From Spirodela intermedia (Eukaryota > Streptophyta > Magnoliopsida > Alismatales > Araceae), in NCBI GenBank assembly GCA_902729315.2, contig LR746267.1:6264424-6328423 (forward strand): 64,000 nt of DNA. Direction: 5' to 3'. The translations under genes and the position numbers were made by a program. Within the stretch, counting starts at the first letter, position 1, and every line of letters begins with the position of its first letter. This document shows positions 1-12,927 of this stretch, in pieces. A model generated the notes under the pieces. That model saw only the letters and a list, made by a program, of their open reading frames with translations, had not been told where the DNA came from and searched no databases.

Positions 1-116
1 GTGAGATTCCACGATCCTTCCTTCCCTGGTTCTTACTCCCCGTCTTATATAGGTGACAGTAGACGACTTTTACTCACGATCTGGAGTAACTTGCCCACGT
101 TTCTCTGAGAAGATGC

Positions 117-677
117 TTAAGTGGAGTTGACCGGTTCGTGTGGTACATCCAAGGGTCCTACGACTTCCTCGTTCAGGGGCCTCACCGCCTCGAGCATGGG
201 GATTCTGCACCTGTAATGGACATTCGCAGGAAGAGCTCCCCGGAAGAAAAACATTCGCTGAGTCAGAGAACCCCACCTAGTCTCCACCTGGAAGAGAGTT
301 TCCGACGCTGGATACTTAAATTGCGTAGAAGAATCCCCTCTCACTAGTGAGAAGATCCCTGGCTTGGATATCACAAGAGGAGAAAAAGAGTAAGAGAAAT
401 CTTCAACGTCTTGGGTACTCAAGGGCGTTTCTTGATACAAGGGAGAGGGCGCACCCTTGTTATCAAAGAAATAACTGATCCCACGGACAGATAGACCGAG
501 CGCCTGCGGGTGCAGCGAGAGCAGATGGCCAAGAACACCGGCCTCCCAGAAGAACTGAGGATACAGCCAGAACTCGTAATCCATTTCACCGAACGGTCGC
601 ACCATCATCACGGTGAAGCAGCTGTCCATCGCAACCGGCTGTATTCGAAACGGAGCAAGATTAAATTGTAGCATCAA
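117..677 (-). other. Unrecognised 186-codon open frame, possibly retroelement gag
   Basis: An uninterrupted frame of 186 codons sits in a stretch less AT-rich than the DNA to its right. The product is rich in Phe, Pro and Leu, with a YFF-x-NKGAPSP segment near residue 70 and an RMFFFRGALP segment near residue 142. I see no signal peptide, membrane span or catalytic motif. The second segment loosely recalls the gypsy-type gag-like domain common in plant elements, and broken gypsy sequence follows at 1.03 kb on the other strand. That is an inference; it may equally be an exon of an unknown gene cut by the window edge. Confidence 0.3.
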
Positions 678-1031
678 TTAGATCGAGGAAGGAAAAAGCA
701 CGGACAATGGAAGGGATGGGGGAGAAGATAATTCGCGACCCACGTCGTTAAATGCTATTTCTACTACTCTCTCCCCCTATATCCCTAGGGAGACGGACAC
801 TGAAAGGCAGCCTCATCTCCTCACTGCAGGACACCGAGATGTTCCTCGTTCCTCATCAGACAGTACAGGCCTTTGGCAGCGTCTTGACCCTGTGGAGGAT
901 GGTGACGTCATTCTTCCTGCTATTCCACCGTAAAACCATGAACAGGAAGGCCTAGGCATGTATCACAAGGAAGTTCAGATGTTGATTGTCGAAGACAATG
1001 AGGATTTGAGAGACTGCCCGTGACAACCTAT
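678..1031. other. Spacer, nothing recognised
   Basis: Short frames exist, but none resembles a protein I know. The stretch lies between the unknown open frame and the gypsy remnant and is probably part of the same retroelement debris. Confidence 0.4.
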
Positions 1032-1905
1032 TTGAAGAATCGCTTGCAGCACTAGAGGTTTTCCTACATTCACTGACAAAAGACTTACCAGATGGATCAT
1101 TCAAATTTCAAGGAAAAATACATAATTTTCAAGTAATGGTTTTAATAGACACAAGGTCAACCCAGAATTTTATATCAAAAAAATTGGTAAAATTCCTACA
1201 TATTCCGGTCATATCCACAGCCGAGTATAAAGTGACGATAGATACTAGAGAAAAGGTGAGAAATTCACATAAATTCTCATCAATTTCTATTTATGACCAA
1301 TTTTTTCTTCTTTTAGCGTCGGTGGATGTAATCTTGGGTTTAAAATGGTTATAAAAATGCTTGGAAGTTAGAATTAATTTTGTCAATTGGTCTATCACAT
1401 TCCTGACGGAATTAGGAGACGTTACTTTGCTAGTTGACAAACCTGCAGAAACCTCAAGTATTTCTCTGAAATATTTTTTCAAACTATCACATCAACAGGC
1501 ACCATGCTTTGAACCTTTTTACCTAGAGGAAAGCTTGAAAAACGCAAAATTGAGGGACTGGGAGTCCCGATTGTATAGAAAATTTCAAAACCATTTGTGA
1601 AGATGATGTTTCTTCCATCTAAACAAGAGGTTGACCATAGAAATATGTTGAAAGACAACTCAGGTGGTGAATATAAAACCATTTCAGTACCCTTATTTCC
1701 AAAAGAATGAAATTGAGCGTATGGTTTGAGATATGTTGGAAGCAGGGTTAATTCATCATTCCAACAACTTATTTTCCAATCTTGTTTTGTTGGTAAGAAA
1801 TAAAAATGATGAATAGAGATTCGATATAGATTACTGGCCATTAAATAAAGTCATAGTTCCTGATAAATTTCCCATACCTATTGTCAAAGAATTATTGTCC
1901 TGATA
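1032..1905 (+). pseudogene. Ty3/gypsy protease and reverse transcriptase remnant
   Basis: Read across frames, the segment follows the order of a gypsy pol gene. The linker LHSLTKDLPDGSFKFQGKI leads into a retropepsin-like stretch (VLIDTRSTQNFISKKLVKFL, then VDVILGLKWL). From about 1660 come reverse transcriptase palm pieces: PYFQKNEIERM, DMLEAGLIHHSN and IDYWPLNKVIVPDKFPIPIV. The protease active-site triad is D-T-R where gypsy elements have D-[ST]-G, so the catalytic glycine is lost. In-frame stops interrupt the RT, and the YxDD box, RNase H and integrase are absent. It is an old, dead fragment; neither LTR was found. Confidence 0.85.
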
Positions 1906-4093
1906 AGTTTGATTACCATCGAATTCAATTAAAAGTAAAAGGAGGTGCTCCAATCATCATGAACTAAGAGGAAATTAAATCACTGAACAAATTATTTGTT
2001 GCACCTCTATATAGTAGTAATATCTTATTTTCAAGATGATGATGCCATCATGCAGTAAAACACTAGGCTCAGTCATACGAGTGATAGAGAGATGTTAGTA
2101 TTCCACAATTAGTAATTGTTGAAGCATAAAAAATCTTGTAATTGTTATTATTTGAAAAGAATATATATTCTTTTTACTAAGAGAAAGAGTATTCTTGAAT
2201 ATGTGCATTCAGATGTCTGAGATTCTTCTCTAGTTATTTTGTATGTCTAAGTTTTTTTTGTCATTTTTATTGATGAATTATTTAAAAAGTATAAAATTAC
2301 CTTTTGAAACATAAGTCAGAAACTTTTCACATATTTAGACATTATAAACTGAAAGATGAAAAATATATATGAAAACATATTAGTTTTAAGTAATGACAAT
2401 GGTGTCATGTACACCTAATGGTATTTTTTTAGAAAAAGGAGGTACAATTAATCTAGAAAAATTAAAAAAAATGAGTGGCCTAAAGGATAATGACATTGCT
2501 TGGGGGAGCATGTTGCATTTCTTTGGCCCAAAAATTCATTCATTTTGTTTGTCATCAGAACTCAAGATAACGTAAAAAGCTGAGTCTAATAAATCAATAG
2601 ATTTTAGGGAGGGTTAAATTGACGTTAACCTAATTTTGAATTCATGTCACCTCTTCTAGTTTTATTAATATTTTATTATAGTATTGAATTTCTTTGGATC
2701 TCTTATCTAAATTTTAAAGACACTATTCTTTTTATAGTAGTTCGATACTCTTCCTATATCTACTCTCTAAAAGTATCACATTATTGACTTCCACCAAAAA
2801 AATGTTTAGCAATACTACACTAATTTTCTTCAGAATTTTAATCCGTCCATTTTTAGAATTATTGCTCTAGCTGGGGCTAAAACTGACCATAAGGCTAAAC
2901 TCCCTTTTGTGATTAAGTCAAATTTTATTTTATGCCACAATTTTTATTGTGGATGTGGTAGTAGCGAAAGGCCCAATTAATATAAAAGGTTTCATTCTCT
3001 TTGTGAAATAAAATATTTTCAATCTCCTTGTTATCATACCAACCTCTTATAAGCCTTCTTCATCACCTAAAACTTTCTTTTAATCATTAACGTCAATGGA
3101 ATTTAAGAGAACTAATTTCCTATCAGGTATTTCTACATTTTGTGGCCTTCCCTAACCCCAATATTTTATGTCAATAGTGATTATAATAAATCATCAAGCA
3201 ACATTTTTATGAGACCTTTTTGGACCCATAAAAGGGTTTAACATCAAAACTTTTCAAGACATGTATAACGTCACTAAATCTCTCATACATCTTAGAAAGT
3301 CACATTTTCAAGCCATTTTTATTGTGTCAATAGGAATAATTGAAGAATCTTATCATTGCATCGAAACCCAACATTACTAAATGAAAGTAGAGTCAAGCCC
3401 ACCAAAAAAGATCAGTCCTAGATTCTCAAAGAAAAGTTCATTCAAACCTTGAAGATGATCAAAACTGAGAACAAAGCTTGGTAGAACTATATAGCTGAAC
3501 TTGTACTTCTGAGTTCTAGATAAAGGCCATTTTATATTCACCAACTTCCTATCATCCAGTCGTTATAGATTTTAGGGAGAAATCATATTCAAATTGCATC
3601 AGCCATCTCAAACAATTCATCAGAGCAATCAGATCGGATTGTTTAAAAATATATCAAGGTGACTCGAAATGTATGTCTACCATTAAACAAATTGCAGACT
3701 TTAACACCTGATGAGAGAGAGCATAACTATCATACTCTTGTTAAAAATGATGAAAGAATAATACTATAAGGGGGAGGGCAAACAATACGGTAAAAAAGAG
3801 TGACATCAGACGGGTGAATGAAAGTTCTCATTTCCACATTTCATTCAAAATAAGCGGCTGGAATATGAAAAACAGCAGTCAGGCCAGTTCTCAAGGACTA
3901 AGCCTCATCCTTTCAATTGGACAAAATTCAAGCCAAATATGATCAGCAGTTCAATGATACATTAAGGCAAGAAATAGTCAGAACATTAAATTCAGTAGAC
4001 TGGGAAGCCCCAAGACTCTTCCTCCGGTACCAACATCGATTTGTCAAAAGGCTCCCAGAAGGCACCTCATCATCGTAAGCCGAGTTAGCCCCC
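1906..4093. other. AT-rich intergenic DNA and kinase 3' flank
   Basis: About 2.2 kb of AT-rich DNA with no gene I can support. A 60-codon frame at 2393-2575 matches nothing I recognise. The right end, from roughly 3.8 kb, should include the 3' UTR of the kinase gene, whose stop codon is at 4094-4096 on the minus strand; I cannot place its polyadenylation site. Confidence 0.5.
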
Positions 4094-7000
4094 CTAAGCA
4101 GAAACCTTGACCTGGCACAAAGCATCATATATTTGACGAGCAGTAGGGCGATCAAAGGGGTTTCCCTTGGTGCATTTATAGAACAGATCTACAAGCAGCT
4201 TCAGAATTTCAATTTCAACTTCTGAGTACAGTAACCCAAAGCTCGATGAGATCAGACCATCTGATAATGAGAGCTCTTCCAACCACGGCGTGAGCTGTGG
4301 GCGCTGCTTCCTCTGCGATTGAGACAACCGCCTCAGTGACTAACGAACTTATACAGTGAATTTACAAAGAACACACAGGAGACTATAAGAGATAGAGATT
4401 ATAAGCGAGAAAACATGTAATCGCAGCATATCAGTTCGTAATTTCATGCGTAGATAAATGATTCGGAAAGTATGTTCTGTAGAATCAAGGATGCTTGAGA
4501 AATGAATGACTCTGAACAAGTAAAATCCTAGCCAAGATACTTGATTAAATCGAAAAAATGAAACAGCTTTTGTAGAACGAAATTGGGCCAAGAATGCTAT
4601 AAGGGGGCCAAGTTGAACTTCACTAGACCTGTAGGAGCTCCTGGACTTCTGAATCGGAAAGTCCTTCGTATGGGATTTTTAGAGTCAGTAGCTCTAAGAT
4701 TAGGCAACCAAACGACCAGATGTCCACCTCCTGCAACCACGTGGAGAAGTCATTGAAGAGAAACTAGAAACTAGAACTGAGAATCCACCTAGTCATCTTA
4801 TTTCACTGTTGTAGATGGCATTATAAAAGGCATCATTAATCACGAGTCCAACTTATGCTAAATACATTACGGCAAGAACAAAATATATGGCAAATTCTCC
4901 CCAGAGAATTTCTTCCATAGTGAATGGATGGTACACGAAGTTGACTCTTGCACCATAAGACTAAAAGTCTGCTGCGACGAAACAAAAAGCCAAGGCAGGA
5001 GATAATTACCCGAAACATAACGTGAAATAAGAAGAAATTTATCCAAAAATTATTACACCAAATTGTTGTCTGTCACTTAAGCTAATCATTGACATCTAGC
5101 ACTAACGAATCAAAAGGACAATCAACATGTACATGATCTTTTCGAATTCACAATTGGTGAATAACGGAATCGCAATCAGCCTAGGTATTCCAATTCTGCT
5201 CAACATTCTTTCTATCATTGGTTGATTGTAAGCTAGAATTCATCGCTTGAAATGGTGGCAACAACAAAGCTTGAACGTACTTAGTCAGGATTCGGAGGGA
5301 GTTTCAGTGATAGAGAATACATATTCAGTCATAAACCAGCATATGCAACTGAAGCTTACGTATTCGCTATATTGAGCCTGGTCACCTATAAAGTTACCTA
5401 CTGTTTAGGCCATTCAATAGAAGAGGTACCAGTTGTAATCAGCAATAGCATAACTATAGGCCAGGCAGTTCTAGACACGATATCACTTACCATTCTATGA
5501 TTGAGCAATAGCATTTTACCATGTTAACAAGTAGAAACTCCTGTACCGCATTTAAACAATATATTCCATGGTAATGTTTCGTGATTTCCAATCATATAAA
5601 AACCATAAAAACTTGGAAATATTTCATGAAATTTGCAAGAAATTAAATGAATATTTTTGTAAGAGACAAAGAAAAGGACTTACCAAGCCATAGACAGCTC
5701 TTTCATGAATAGTTAACAGTACTTCTGGAGCCATCCAGCAGGGCGTCCCGACACATACATCAGGTGGATGGATGCCAAGATGTGAGATACAGCACGTATG
5801 CAAAAAGGAGTAAAGAGGAACGGCCCTGTCAAAATCACAGAGCTTGACAATTGGTGCACTGTCTTTCCTCTGACTATCTAGATCAATCAAAACGTTATCG
5901 CTTTTAATGTCCCTGTGAATAATATGCTTTGAGTGAACTTCCACCAAAGCACATGCAACATCTCGGGCGATATACAGCGCCAAGTTCAGGGGGATGTGCT
6001 TCTCTCCCATTTCAGATAATTTTCTCAAGTAATTCTGCATGACAGTAAAATGCCCAGGGGATTTAGTGATGGATAGAGATGCTCAAGAAGTTGATAACAA
6101 CTGAAGAACCTCAAATTCCTACCTTTAAAGATCCTCCTTTAATGTACTCCATTATGATAGCCGACTGCAGTACCTGATGTTCCCTTTTCCCCTTAGATGA
6201 GGCAACCCACTTAGAAGAAAGGTGGTGCCCATAAATTTCTACTATGCATTTGTGTTTTCTCAAAGCACCCAACATTCTTAATTCTCCTAAAAATGTGTAC
6301 TCGAATATTTTAATATCCTCGTCTGATATCCCACATATTTCCAAACGCCGTACCTGCAGCAGTTCAGATGTTACGAAACACCCAAAAAGCATTCAAATGT
6401 AATCTCAACTATAGGCACTAGTCATCCAATGCATGCTAGGAGAGAATAAAATATTGAGAACAAGGATATTGAACTATTACTCTCAAATAAAACCGTGAAA
6501 GTCAATCGACATGCTTTGGATATGTCTCAAGAGAGACAAAGTCAAGTAAGCAGAGATGATCATCTTTTTATTTAGGTTATGAATGAAAAGGAAGGATGAT
6601 AGGACATTGAATCAAAGAAATAATAAAAGACACAGACTAGGGCTCATGTAAACCAGCACACTAGATGAGAAGGATTAACAAATTAGGATCCACGTCTGCA
6701 ACGCCAATCGGGATCTGTTAGATAATTGTAACGATAGTGAAGCAATGGAAATCGAAACATAATCATCATAATCAGGAACTCATCTACTGCATACGAGGTG
6801 GCACCTACCTCTTTTGCGCAGAGATACACAATCAATAGAGGAAAAATATTTCTCGACTCTAAAGATGTATTATTGAATTATCACGAATAATACACCATCA
6901 CGAATAATTTGTTAATCCTTTTCATCTAAGTGATGGTTTACATGAGCCCTAGTCTGTGTCTTTTATTATTTCTTTGATTCTAGGTTATGAAATATTTCTC

Positions 7001-10000
7001 GACTCTGAAGATATATTATTGAATTATCACGAATAATACAATATTTCTCGACTCCAGAAAATTATTTGGTTATTTATACAATCACTTGTTATTTATACAA
7101 TCACTTGTGATCATTGGAAATAGAAGAAAACAGATGGTTTTTTCCCATTCAATACGACAATATATTTCTAATCCAATGATTCCATTTCTGGTGTAACCTC
7201 TAATAATAGTTGGAAAGAGAAGTTCCTAGTTGATGATTATAAATTTTTTCCATGAACTACTCTCAGCTGTCATTAAACGAATGCACCTTCCCTCCCAAAA
7301 CTTGAATTCAATACTACATTAACTATGTAATGAAGAGTTATCAAACCTTTGCGGCAGCAGTAAGGGTACCAAATTTGCATCGCTTCACACAACCCATTGT
7401 TGCACTGTGGTCTCGAAAGGAAAATGGTAGCGAAGGAAAAGGACCAGGAATGGCAGAGCTCTCATTTGGGAATGGAATATACGTCCGACTCAATGGAATA
7501 TACCTGATAAAGTAAAACATGAATTTTATATAGTTTCTTAGTAAACAAAATCAGCCTATGACTGCCACAATAAAAGAAATTAAACAAGACCAAAGTAGAG
7601 AACTGAATTCAAATAAGTGTACTATAACTAAATATAGGGAATATGCATCCAATGTGGAACATCAATTATTTTCGTTGGGCGTTTAATTTAGATAACAGCA
7701 GGCGCAGGATAAACTCCATTTTCGATATGTCAAAGGAAAAGAACTGGAATTTAGAAAGCACATCTCTGTTAGATGGTTAAATTTATGCAATGAGAACTGG
7801 AATTCCAAACTAAGGAATGTATGCATTATAATTTTCATCTTCTTGTTACATACCAAACATGTGATTCCTTGGTAAATGGTGAACCGTGATAGGATGATGG
7901 GTTACAACTAAACGAATATTACACTAACAAATTAAGTGATAATGGCCGCAAGCTGACCTGCAAAAGTACTCCGGATCTGTTTCTTCTCGAATGTCAGCTG
8001 GATAGCACGCATCAACAACCATACGTATTGATGAATGTTCTTGCTTGATGAAGACAGCATTCCAAGCATGTGGCAAGAAATCTAGGTAGCCCCTTACTAG
8101 CTCACAGGGAATTGGAGGCTCTGCCCTGTCACACAAATACTGAAGTTTCAAATTGTTGGTTAGAACCTCATAACATCAGGGAGACAGAATCGCATGAAAT
8201 GCTAATGTCATAAAAGAAAATAATTACCTTCATAAGTACTGCTCTGTGTCTACAAACACCAAACCTCACTGCTCCGATGGGCACAATGACAGAGTTGCGC
8301 GCCTCTTTGGTCATCCTTAGAGATTTATCACTAAGATCAGCAAAATTGATGTTTCCTGAAGCACCATATGTGTGCCTTGGTTTCTCCTTGACATTATTAT
8401 TGTTTCCTATAGAGCATGTGCAGACAAAAGGCCGCTGCTCAGGCGAACCCAACACAGAATGCCGCATCCTCAAAACAGTGTAACTCCTATCACTTCCCCC
8501 AAAAATGTCTGACACAAAGAGTGCTAGCATCGATGCCCTATGCAGGTCATCAACAGTCTCAGTATCTTTTTCAGATGAATTGGACCTTCTCATCTTAGAC
8601 AACATATTTTTAGCAGATAGAGCAATAGCATCCAGCTCCTCATCTGTTTCTCTGGTGGAACGAGCACAAAGTGTTAAAATAATTATATTCACTACCCGGA
8701 AGTTGTGAATCGAAAAACTATAAAAAAAAAGAAACCTAAAGCAAAATTCACAAAAGATTTCCATACCTGTCCAGAATAATAACTTCCCGTGAATCAAGGC
8801 ACAAACTTTGATCATAGTTACATAATGGCATGCAACGGCGGTCACGTCCTGCATCATAAAAGCCATCTGGTATGTGATCATCAATGCCACAGTACGATTC
8901 AGAGCTGTACTTGCAAGATAAGCACGAACACCCCTCAAAAGGTCTGTGGCACTTTCGCTTAGGATTGTCAAGGCTTACATCACAGTGACGTTTTGAGGTA
9001 AGAGAATTCTTAGATTCCTCTGAAGAAGACCCTTCATCCAGCACCTTTGATTTAAGTAGCCTGGTAGAAGAACTATCAAGCTCAGGTTCACCATCAGATA
9101 ATCCATTCAAACAAGCATCTGCAGAAGTAATACAGGAGGAATCGTCTTTTTGATATCTCATAAGGGAGTCGATTTTTTTATCATTTGTATTGCCAACAAG
9201 ATTAGAATCATCACGTTTGTCATCTTCAGAACCCGACGGTTTTTCTAGAATAGAGATTGGTTTTGGTGGATTCTTCAGTATCACTTCTTCGTTGACATGA
9301 GTGCGCATTTCAAAATCTCCTTGGGTAAATAAGGACAAATCATGCAGCCACCATTTTTCAGCCCATTTCTTCGTCTTAAACTCCCCGTGCTCTTGACTTT
9401 TGAACTTTCTATTGTGATTCAAACGCTCCACACGAGCAATGTGATGGAAATAATGCCGACGCGTCCACTTCTTCTTCATTCTTCTTGATGCATTACATCT
9501 ACTAAAAAACTGTGCATCTGATGAAGTTGGAGAACTACAGACCGAACCTGTAGTTTGCAACTACAAAAGTTTAACGACGCATAATGAAGGCATTGAACAT
9601 ATCCAGAGGAAATGACTCAGATGTCAGAATTCTTACCATTATGGGAGTGGTTCATACCTATCCCTTGAATGGCATCATCAATCACCCCCCTATAAGCTGG
9701 AGAAGAACGACTACAATCATCTTTACATATATCCTTTTCATTTCCTTCAAAGGTGCAGTATACCCACGAAGGAACTTGGCAGCCATTAAGTTTATTGTAC
9801 TGCAATATAAATAAATAGTATAAGTCAAAGAACACAAAAAATGAGTTAATGCTATTGCTCATGTTATAGTTCCTAGTCAACGGAGTTCAAAGGACATCAT
9901 ATCGGGGAATAAAATGGTATGCATGGTTAACTTTGGTCACCTAAAACCATTATAGGGTGATACATGTCCGCATACAACTGAGTTCGTACATACTGAAAGA

Positions 10001-12927
10001 TCCAGAAAAATGACCTACCTGAGCATGAAAGCATTATCAAAACATTTAACTGAACTTTAGAGTATACTAAAAACCTTCAAAAAAAGTAAATAAATAAAAA
10101 TAGACTATAAAAAAGAAAACTTAATCAAAGAAAGGTTATATAGACCATGAGATACCTGCAGATTTAAATAATGGAGTGAATGCATTGAGGAAAGTTCAAG
10201 AGACCCCAAAGATGTCAACCTATTATTTGACAAATCCAAATTCTCCAATCTTTGCAAGCACGAAAGGCCTGAAGGCAAGTCAACCAATTTATTGTTCGAA
10301 ACCTTCAGTAATTTAAGAGAATTCAACTCTGAGAGATCGTTAGGCAAGCTTTTAAGTTTATTGAATGAAAGATCAAGCTCTTCCAGCTTTTTGAGGAACC
10401 CAATTTCAGGAGGAAGGTACCTGGAAAGAAAATGCTATTAAGATATCTGCAGAAAAATAATTAAAAACAGAAGCAACTCGCAGATTATCTTCATGAGTCA
10501 TACTCAGGCAAGAAAGATCACACAGGGAAAAAAATTACATCTGCAACATTAATTTCACAAAAATAAAATAGTTTTGGCACACGCCTTTGTGTAAAAATCC
10601 TTCATTACTGATAAGATAATATAATCCAAAAGAAATTTAAATAGACAAGAAATGCAAAGCTACCAATCAACAACTAGTGACAAAAAATAGCTGTTCCATG
10701 GAGAAAAGTAACAGAGAAGAAGAAGAAAATTAGGACTGTTGCTATTTCCCCTTTCAATAGCAGGAAGATTATACAGATCCGCAACAATCCCATATTGGGA
10801 AACACATGGGAATTATAATACTTTTTGAAATAATTTAAAGGGAGCTTGGAACAGTTTTCAAATGTACTTGAGAGACTTAGGCTTTTTGAAATAATTTAAA
10901 GGGAACTTGGAACAGTTTTCAAATGTACTTGAGAGACTTAGGAAGGTTACCTCAGGAAAATCATGCAAAATATGACTAATGGAAACTTGGAACAACTTTC
11001 AAATCTACTTAAGAGATTTAGCAAGGTTACCTCAGGAAAATGAAAAATATGACTAATGGAAACATGGAAAAATTTCCAAAGTAAATGTGAAGGCTCATTA
11101 AGGAGATATGTGATAGGGTACTGTCACACAGCTGATGTTGTGGCTAATGACGCGGCCTAATGATGATGTGACTGGATGTTACATTTCCAACCAAGAACAC
11201 CTTCGTATATAAGCAGAATGCAACCAAAAGGCCACTTGTGAGGATCTATGATTTTAGGTCGATCCAAGAAAGCCATGTCATAGATCTCCACGAAAATCAC
11301 TCCTAAGGAAATGGAGTTATTAACAAGTCCACATTTTCCCCCCATCATCCTCTCTTTTTCTGTTATGTAATAACAAGTCCACAGGCTACTACAAAACCTA
11401 ACCATGTCATCACTTCCCACCGAATATGTTTAATCTCTTTCTTCACCCAACTCCATACCTGCAGCCTCCTCATTCTCTCTCACGATATCCTGCTCTACAA
11501 CTCAACTCTTAGCTCTTCCTTCCTCTCTTCCTGAAAAATAATATCCAGTCTCCTTCACCTTCTCAAAGAAGTCGTGGCCTGGCTGTAGCAGCCCAAGCGT
11601 TCTTCATCCTGATCTGATAAAGAGCTGGAAGAACCGACTAATCAAACTGAGTATTGTACCTCAAATCAACCAAAAAAGGATCCGAAGGAAAAAATCACAG
11701 ACGCAAACAGTTTCAAATGTCCTTTTAAAAGAATGAGAATGGATATTGTCGAAAGAAAGATTTTTTCGGTTGCTTGACTTTCTTTAAAGGTTTGTCTATG
11801 TTGATGGGAGGAAATTTTATCAGCTCTTGAAAGTGTCAACTCAATTGGTCATTGCACTAATTTTTTTACTAACAACTAGGCTATATACAAATTAGGATTT
11901 CTCATAGATTGCAGCTCCCGTGACTCCATCCCTGGTTAAAAAGAAAAAATAGTAAATCATCTCAGGAGTATCTACAAGATACTCAAAGGATACACGCTTC
12001 TAGGACTCCAACAAAGATGCTTGTAGGTGTATGGGAACAGGGAAAGTTGAATAAAGAAATATAAATGCAGCGTGGAAGAGTGTTCCACAACCAGGTTTTA
12101 GAATATTAGAATGCACCAATTGCCTAACATATCGCAGCAACTCTTACAAAACTGCAACAAGATTATTTGTTCTGATTGTAACCACATCCTTCATCAATGT
12201 AGTTTCCCAACAAAGTTACACAAGGACTCAACAATTGCATAGGCTTTAGCTCTGCCATCAGTTGGATTTTTTTCTGACCCGCACTCGTTGCGATCTGAAA
12301 ATTCTCTAGAAGTAAAGGAACTAGAAAAAAAAAAAAAAAAAAAAAAACTACGTCAACATACCGAATAGAGAGATGACAGATGGAGAGTTTCGTGAGGCAA
12401 GTAAGCCCAATAATTTCGGTCAATATAGAGAATGCCGGCGACCTAGCAGAGGCGTTAGAGAGCTCCAGCTCCTTTAAAGCTGTCAGCTTTCGGAACGGAA
12501 TGCCAGAGAACCCCGGCCACGACAACTTCACCTGCAGCTTCTCCAACTCCAATACATCTCCAGTCTCCGGTGGCAGTACGTTGATTTCATTACCGAAGAA
12601 CTTGAGTGTCTTGAGCTGGCTGAACTGCCAAATAGACCTGGGCATTAGACTGAACGCGTTGTTGTACACATAAAGCCCCTCCACTGTCCCTCCCCCCGGG
12701 CGAAGCAGCGGGGAGCACTCCAACAAAGGCATCTCCCATAACTTGCCAGATACATCCACGTCCACGGAGACCACTCCGTAATCATCCTCGTTTCTCTCAT
12801 CCCCCCTGCCGTGGCCACTGCCCGGCCTTCCGCTCCCCGGAGAGCGATCTACGGGGTAAAAATCCCCGCCTTCGTCCAAACTCTCCTCGTCGGCGACAGA
12901 TTCAAGCCCCTGCGGGGCAGCTTCCAT
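4094..12927 (-). CDS. LRR / EDR1-like / protein kinase fusion, 11 exons, 1,139 aa
   Basis: Exons on the minus strand: 12927-12362, 10420-10156, 9799-9658, 9547-8767, 8651-8228, 8139-7958, 7503-7347, 6353-6123, 6034-5684, 4730-4629, 4312-4094; all join in frame at GT-AG sites. The N-terminus is acidic and low-complexity. Leucine-rich repeats follow (about 60-310), then a charged linker with a Cys/His patch, then an EDR1/CTR1-like regulatory domain (about 585-800; CRHRAVLMKYLCDR, REETDPEYFCRYIPLSR), then a kinase (about 820-1135). The lysine is K839 in AAAK; HRDIKSDN is at 956-963, APE at 1018-1020 and DIWSFG follows. The DFG motif reads DFD (983-985) and no clear glycine-rich loop precedes K839. 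Architecture and text match the Arabidopsis At1g04210-type family, whose function I do not know. No signal peptide or membrane span, so probably cytoplasmic. Confidence 0.93.
6609..6980. repeat. Foldback (inverted) repeat in kinase intron 7
   Basis: Left arm 6609-6684 and right arm 6906-6980 are near-perfect reverse complements, about 75 bp each with a few mismatches, separated by about 220 bp. Both arms contain the core AGACACAGACTAGGGCTCAT or its complement. The form suits a small foldback transposon or MITE-like insertion in the intron (6354-7346). I found no clear target-site duplication. A shared TAGGTTATGAA lies just outside the right arm and about 35 bp outside the left arm. Confidence 0.75.
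6845..7108 (+). repeat. Local direct repeats beside the foldback
   Basis: A block beginning AATATTTCTCGACTCT and running through ATTGAATTATCACGAATAAT occurs near 6845-6890 and again near 6988-7041, with a third partial AATATTTCTCGACTCC. A 19-bp unit (TTATTTATACAATCACTTG) is repeated in tandem at about 7071-7108. The first copy lies between the foldback arms and the others outside, so the duplication overlaps the foldback. Confidence 0.7.
10821..11070 (+). repeat. Nested tandem duplications in kinase intron 1
   Basis: A unit of about 61 bp starting CTTTTTGAAATAATTTAAAG occurs at 10821 and 10882, nearly identical. From its second half a longer diverged unit (AAGGTTACCTCAGGAAAAT to ATGACTAATGGAAAC) is repeated to about 11070. 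No coding potential is visible; this is local intronic expansion. Confidence 0.75.
12325..12347 (+). repeat. Homopolymer run of 23 A (T on gene strand)
   Basis: A pure adenine run lies just downstream of the first donor of the kinase gene, so the pre-mRNA has a U-tract about 14 nt into intron 1. Such tracts can assist donor recognition in plants, but slippage could also alter the assembled length. Confidence 0.9.

Noticed and set aside
8168-8971. 267-codon minus frame as one exon of the kinase gene
   Set aside because: GT-AG sites and phase show an intron at 8652-8766; the through-reading part does not fit the family.
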